From Candidatus Vecturithrix granuli (GTDB lineage: Bacteria > Moduliflexota > Moduliflexia > Moduliflexales > Moduliflexaceae): a stretch of DNA of 58,624 bases. Positions 58,311-58,624 of this stretch are shown one piece after another (the stretch's first letter is position 1; each line of letters opens with the position of its first letter). The stretch spans positions 544,727-603,350 of the forward strand of contig DF820463.1 of NCBI GenBank assembly GCA_000739535.1. Reading direction: 5' to 3'. Under the pieces are notes generated by a model. The model was given only the letters and a program-made list of their open reading frames with translations. It did no database searches and was not told the origin of the DNA. The position numbers and the translations under genes are program-made.

Positions 58311-58574
58311 ATGACACTGAGAAAAAAGATTTTATTGTTAATTTATGTTCTCATGTTTCTGATTATTCTTGCGATGTCAGCCACATATTATATGCTGTTT
58401 ACGAATCAGATTGAGGAACATTCACACAATCAGGTCATCAATGCGTTTACCTTAATTTTCGATGATATTGACACACGAGTGCGCAATATTACGGCAAAAT
58501 TCGAGCAATTTATTTCGACCTCGCTTTCCGGACCGATTTATATGATCCAACTGATTGACTCATGTTACGTATGA
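58311..58574 (+). CDS. N-terminus of a membrane sensor or chemoreceptor, possibly frameshifted
   Basis: The protein begins MTLRKKILLLIYVLMFLIIL with AMSATYYMLFTNQIEEHSHN, a single transmembrane segment followed by a helical extracytoplasmic region. This is typical of the first part of chemoreceptors, histidine kinases or diguanylate cyclases. The start follows AGAAGGAG. The frame stops at 58574 after 87 residues. A one-base shift near 58562 gives VTYEKKVPYHGVVNLHTKWL and stays open to the end of the window, so the gene is probably broken or a base is missing in the sequence. Confidence 0.6.
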   Translation: MTLRKKILLLIYVLMFLIILAMSATYYMLFTNQIEEHSHNQVINAFTLIFDDIDTRVRNITAKFEQFISTSLSGPIYMIQLIDSCYV

Positions 58575-58624
58575 GAAAAAAGTCCCATACCACGGTGTTG
58601 TAAATTTACACACGAAATGGTTGA

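Overview
The window looks like one contig segment from a bacterium of medium GC content with very repeat-rich intergenic DNA. The mix of genes (a sugar-phosphate microcompartment, pectin use, split LKR/SDH lysine enzymes, xisI, DUF1566/STAND debris, chemoreceptor relics) and the many hairpin repeats recall the large genomes of filamentous candidate-phylum bacteria such as KSB3/Modulibacteria (Ca. Vecturithrix, Ca. Moduliflexus). This placement is a guess from gene content and style. No rRNA, tRNA or CRISPR array was recognised.

Layout. (1) 1-5.6 kb, plus strand: the right-hand part of a bacterial microcompartment (BMC) locus of the sugar-phosphate-utilising type. It has four EutN/CcmL vertex proteins, a PduP-like CoA-acylating aldehyde dehydrogenase, an RpiB-like isomerase, DeoC and a GntR regulator. 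All three enzymes carry N-terminal helices of the encapsulation-peptide type. DeoC would split deoxyribose-5-phosphate into acetaldehyde and glyceraldehyde-3-phosphate, and the dehydrogenase would turn acetaldehyde into acetyl-CoA inside the shell. Hexameric shell genes are not in view and probably lie to the left. (2) 5.6-6.4 kb: nested palindromes and gene relics. (3) 6.4-15.6 kb: a pectin-use cluster with GH105, GH28, a CUT1 sugar ABC importer without its ATPase, a LacI regulator and a DapA-family aldolase. (4) 15.7-20.1 kb: relics of a type III restriction-modification system, a YvlD-like membrane protein, a VOC protein, a YyaL-type thioredoxin-domain protein and a DUF433/DUF5615 toxin-antitoxin pair. 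(5) 20.5-28.3 kb, minus strand: IorB, IorA, a class IV aminotransferase, saccharopine dehydrogenase, lysine-ketoglutarate reductase and a TrmB regulator. Together they could form most of a lysine-to-glutaryl-CoA route. (6) 28.7-38.8 kb: an ABC ATPase with a THEP1-like NTPase, a nuclease-like gene broken by a MITE, phosphoglucomutase, a methyltransferase, a Cys-rich hypothetical protein, an ArfB-like release factor, aminopeptidase P and a serine hydrolase. (7) 38.8-43.9 kb: a winged-helix regulator with a membrane protein, then an operon of two YdjM-like membrane proteins, VanZ domains and a radical SAM protein. Both transcription units have the same palindrome overlapping the promoter. (8) 44-52.6 kb, minus strand: an aldo/keto reductase, a GC-richer TRAP transporter operon with an amber codon in dctP, and an FbpABC-type ABC importer. 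(9) 52.7-58.6 kb: an AAA-ATPase/PDDEXK protein, a frameshifted orphan xisI, an interrupted STAND/DUF1566-like gene, a broken chemoreceptor and the start of another.

The most unusual general feature is the intergenic DNA. At least seven families of hairpin repeats occupy most gaps. One family carries its own Shine-Dalgarno and start codon and forms the immediate leader of four unrelated genes. Another is a small transposable element with perfect 8-bp target duplications that splits a gene. Several genes carry in-frame TAG codons or frameshifts. TAG is also an ordinary stop here (for example at 10826, 11842 and 14581), so these read as decay rather than recoding.
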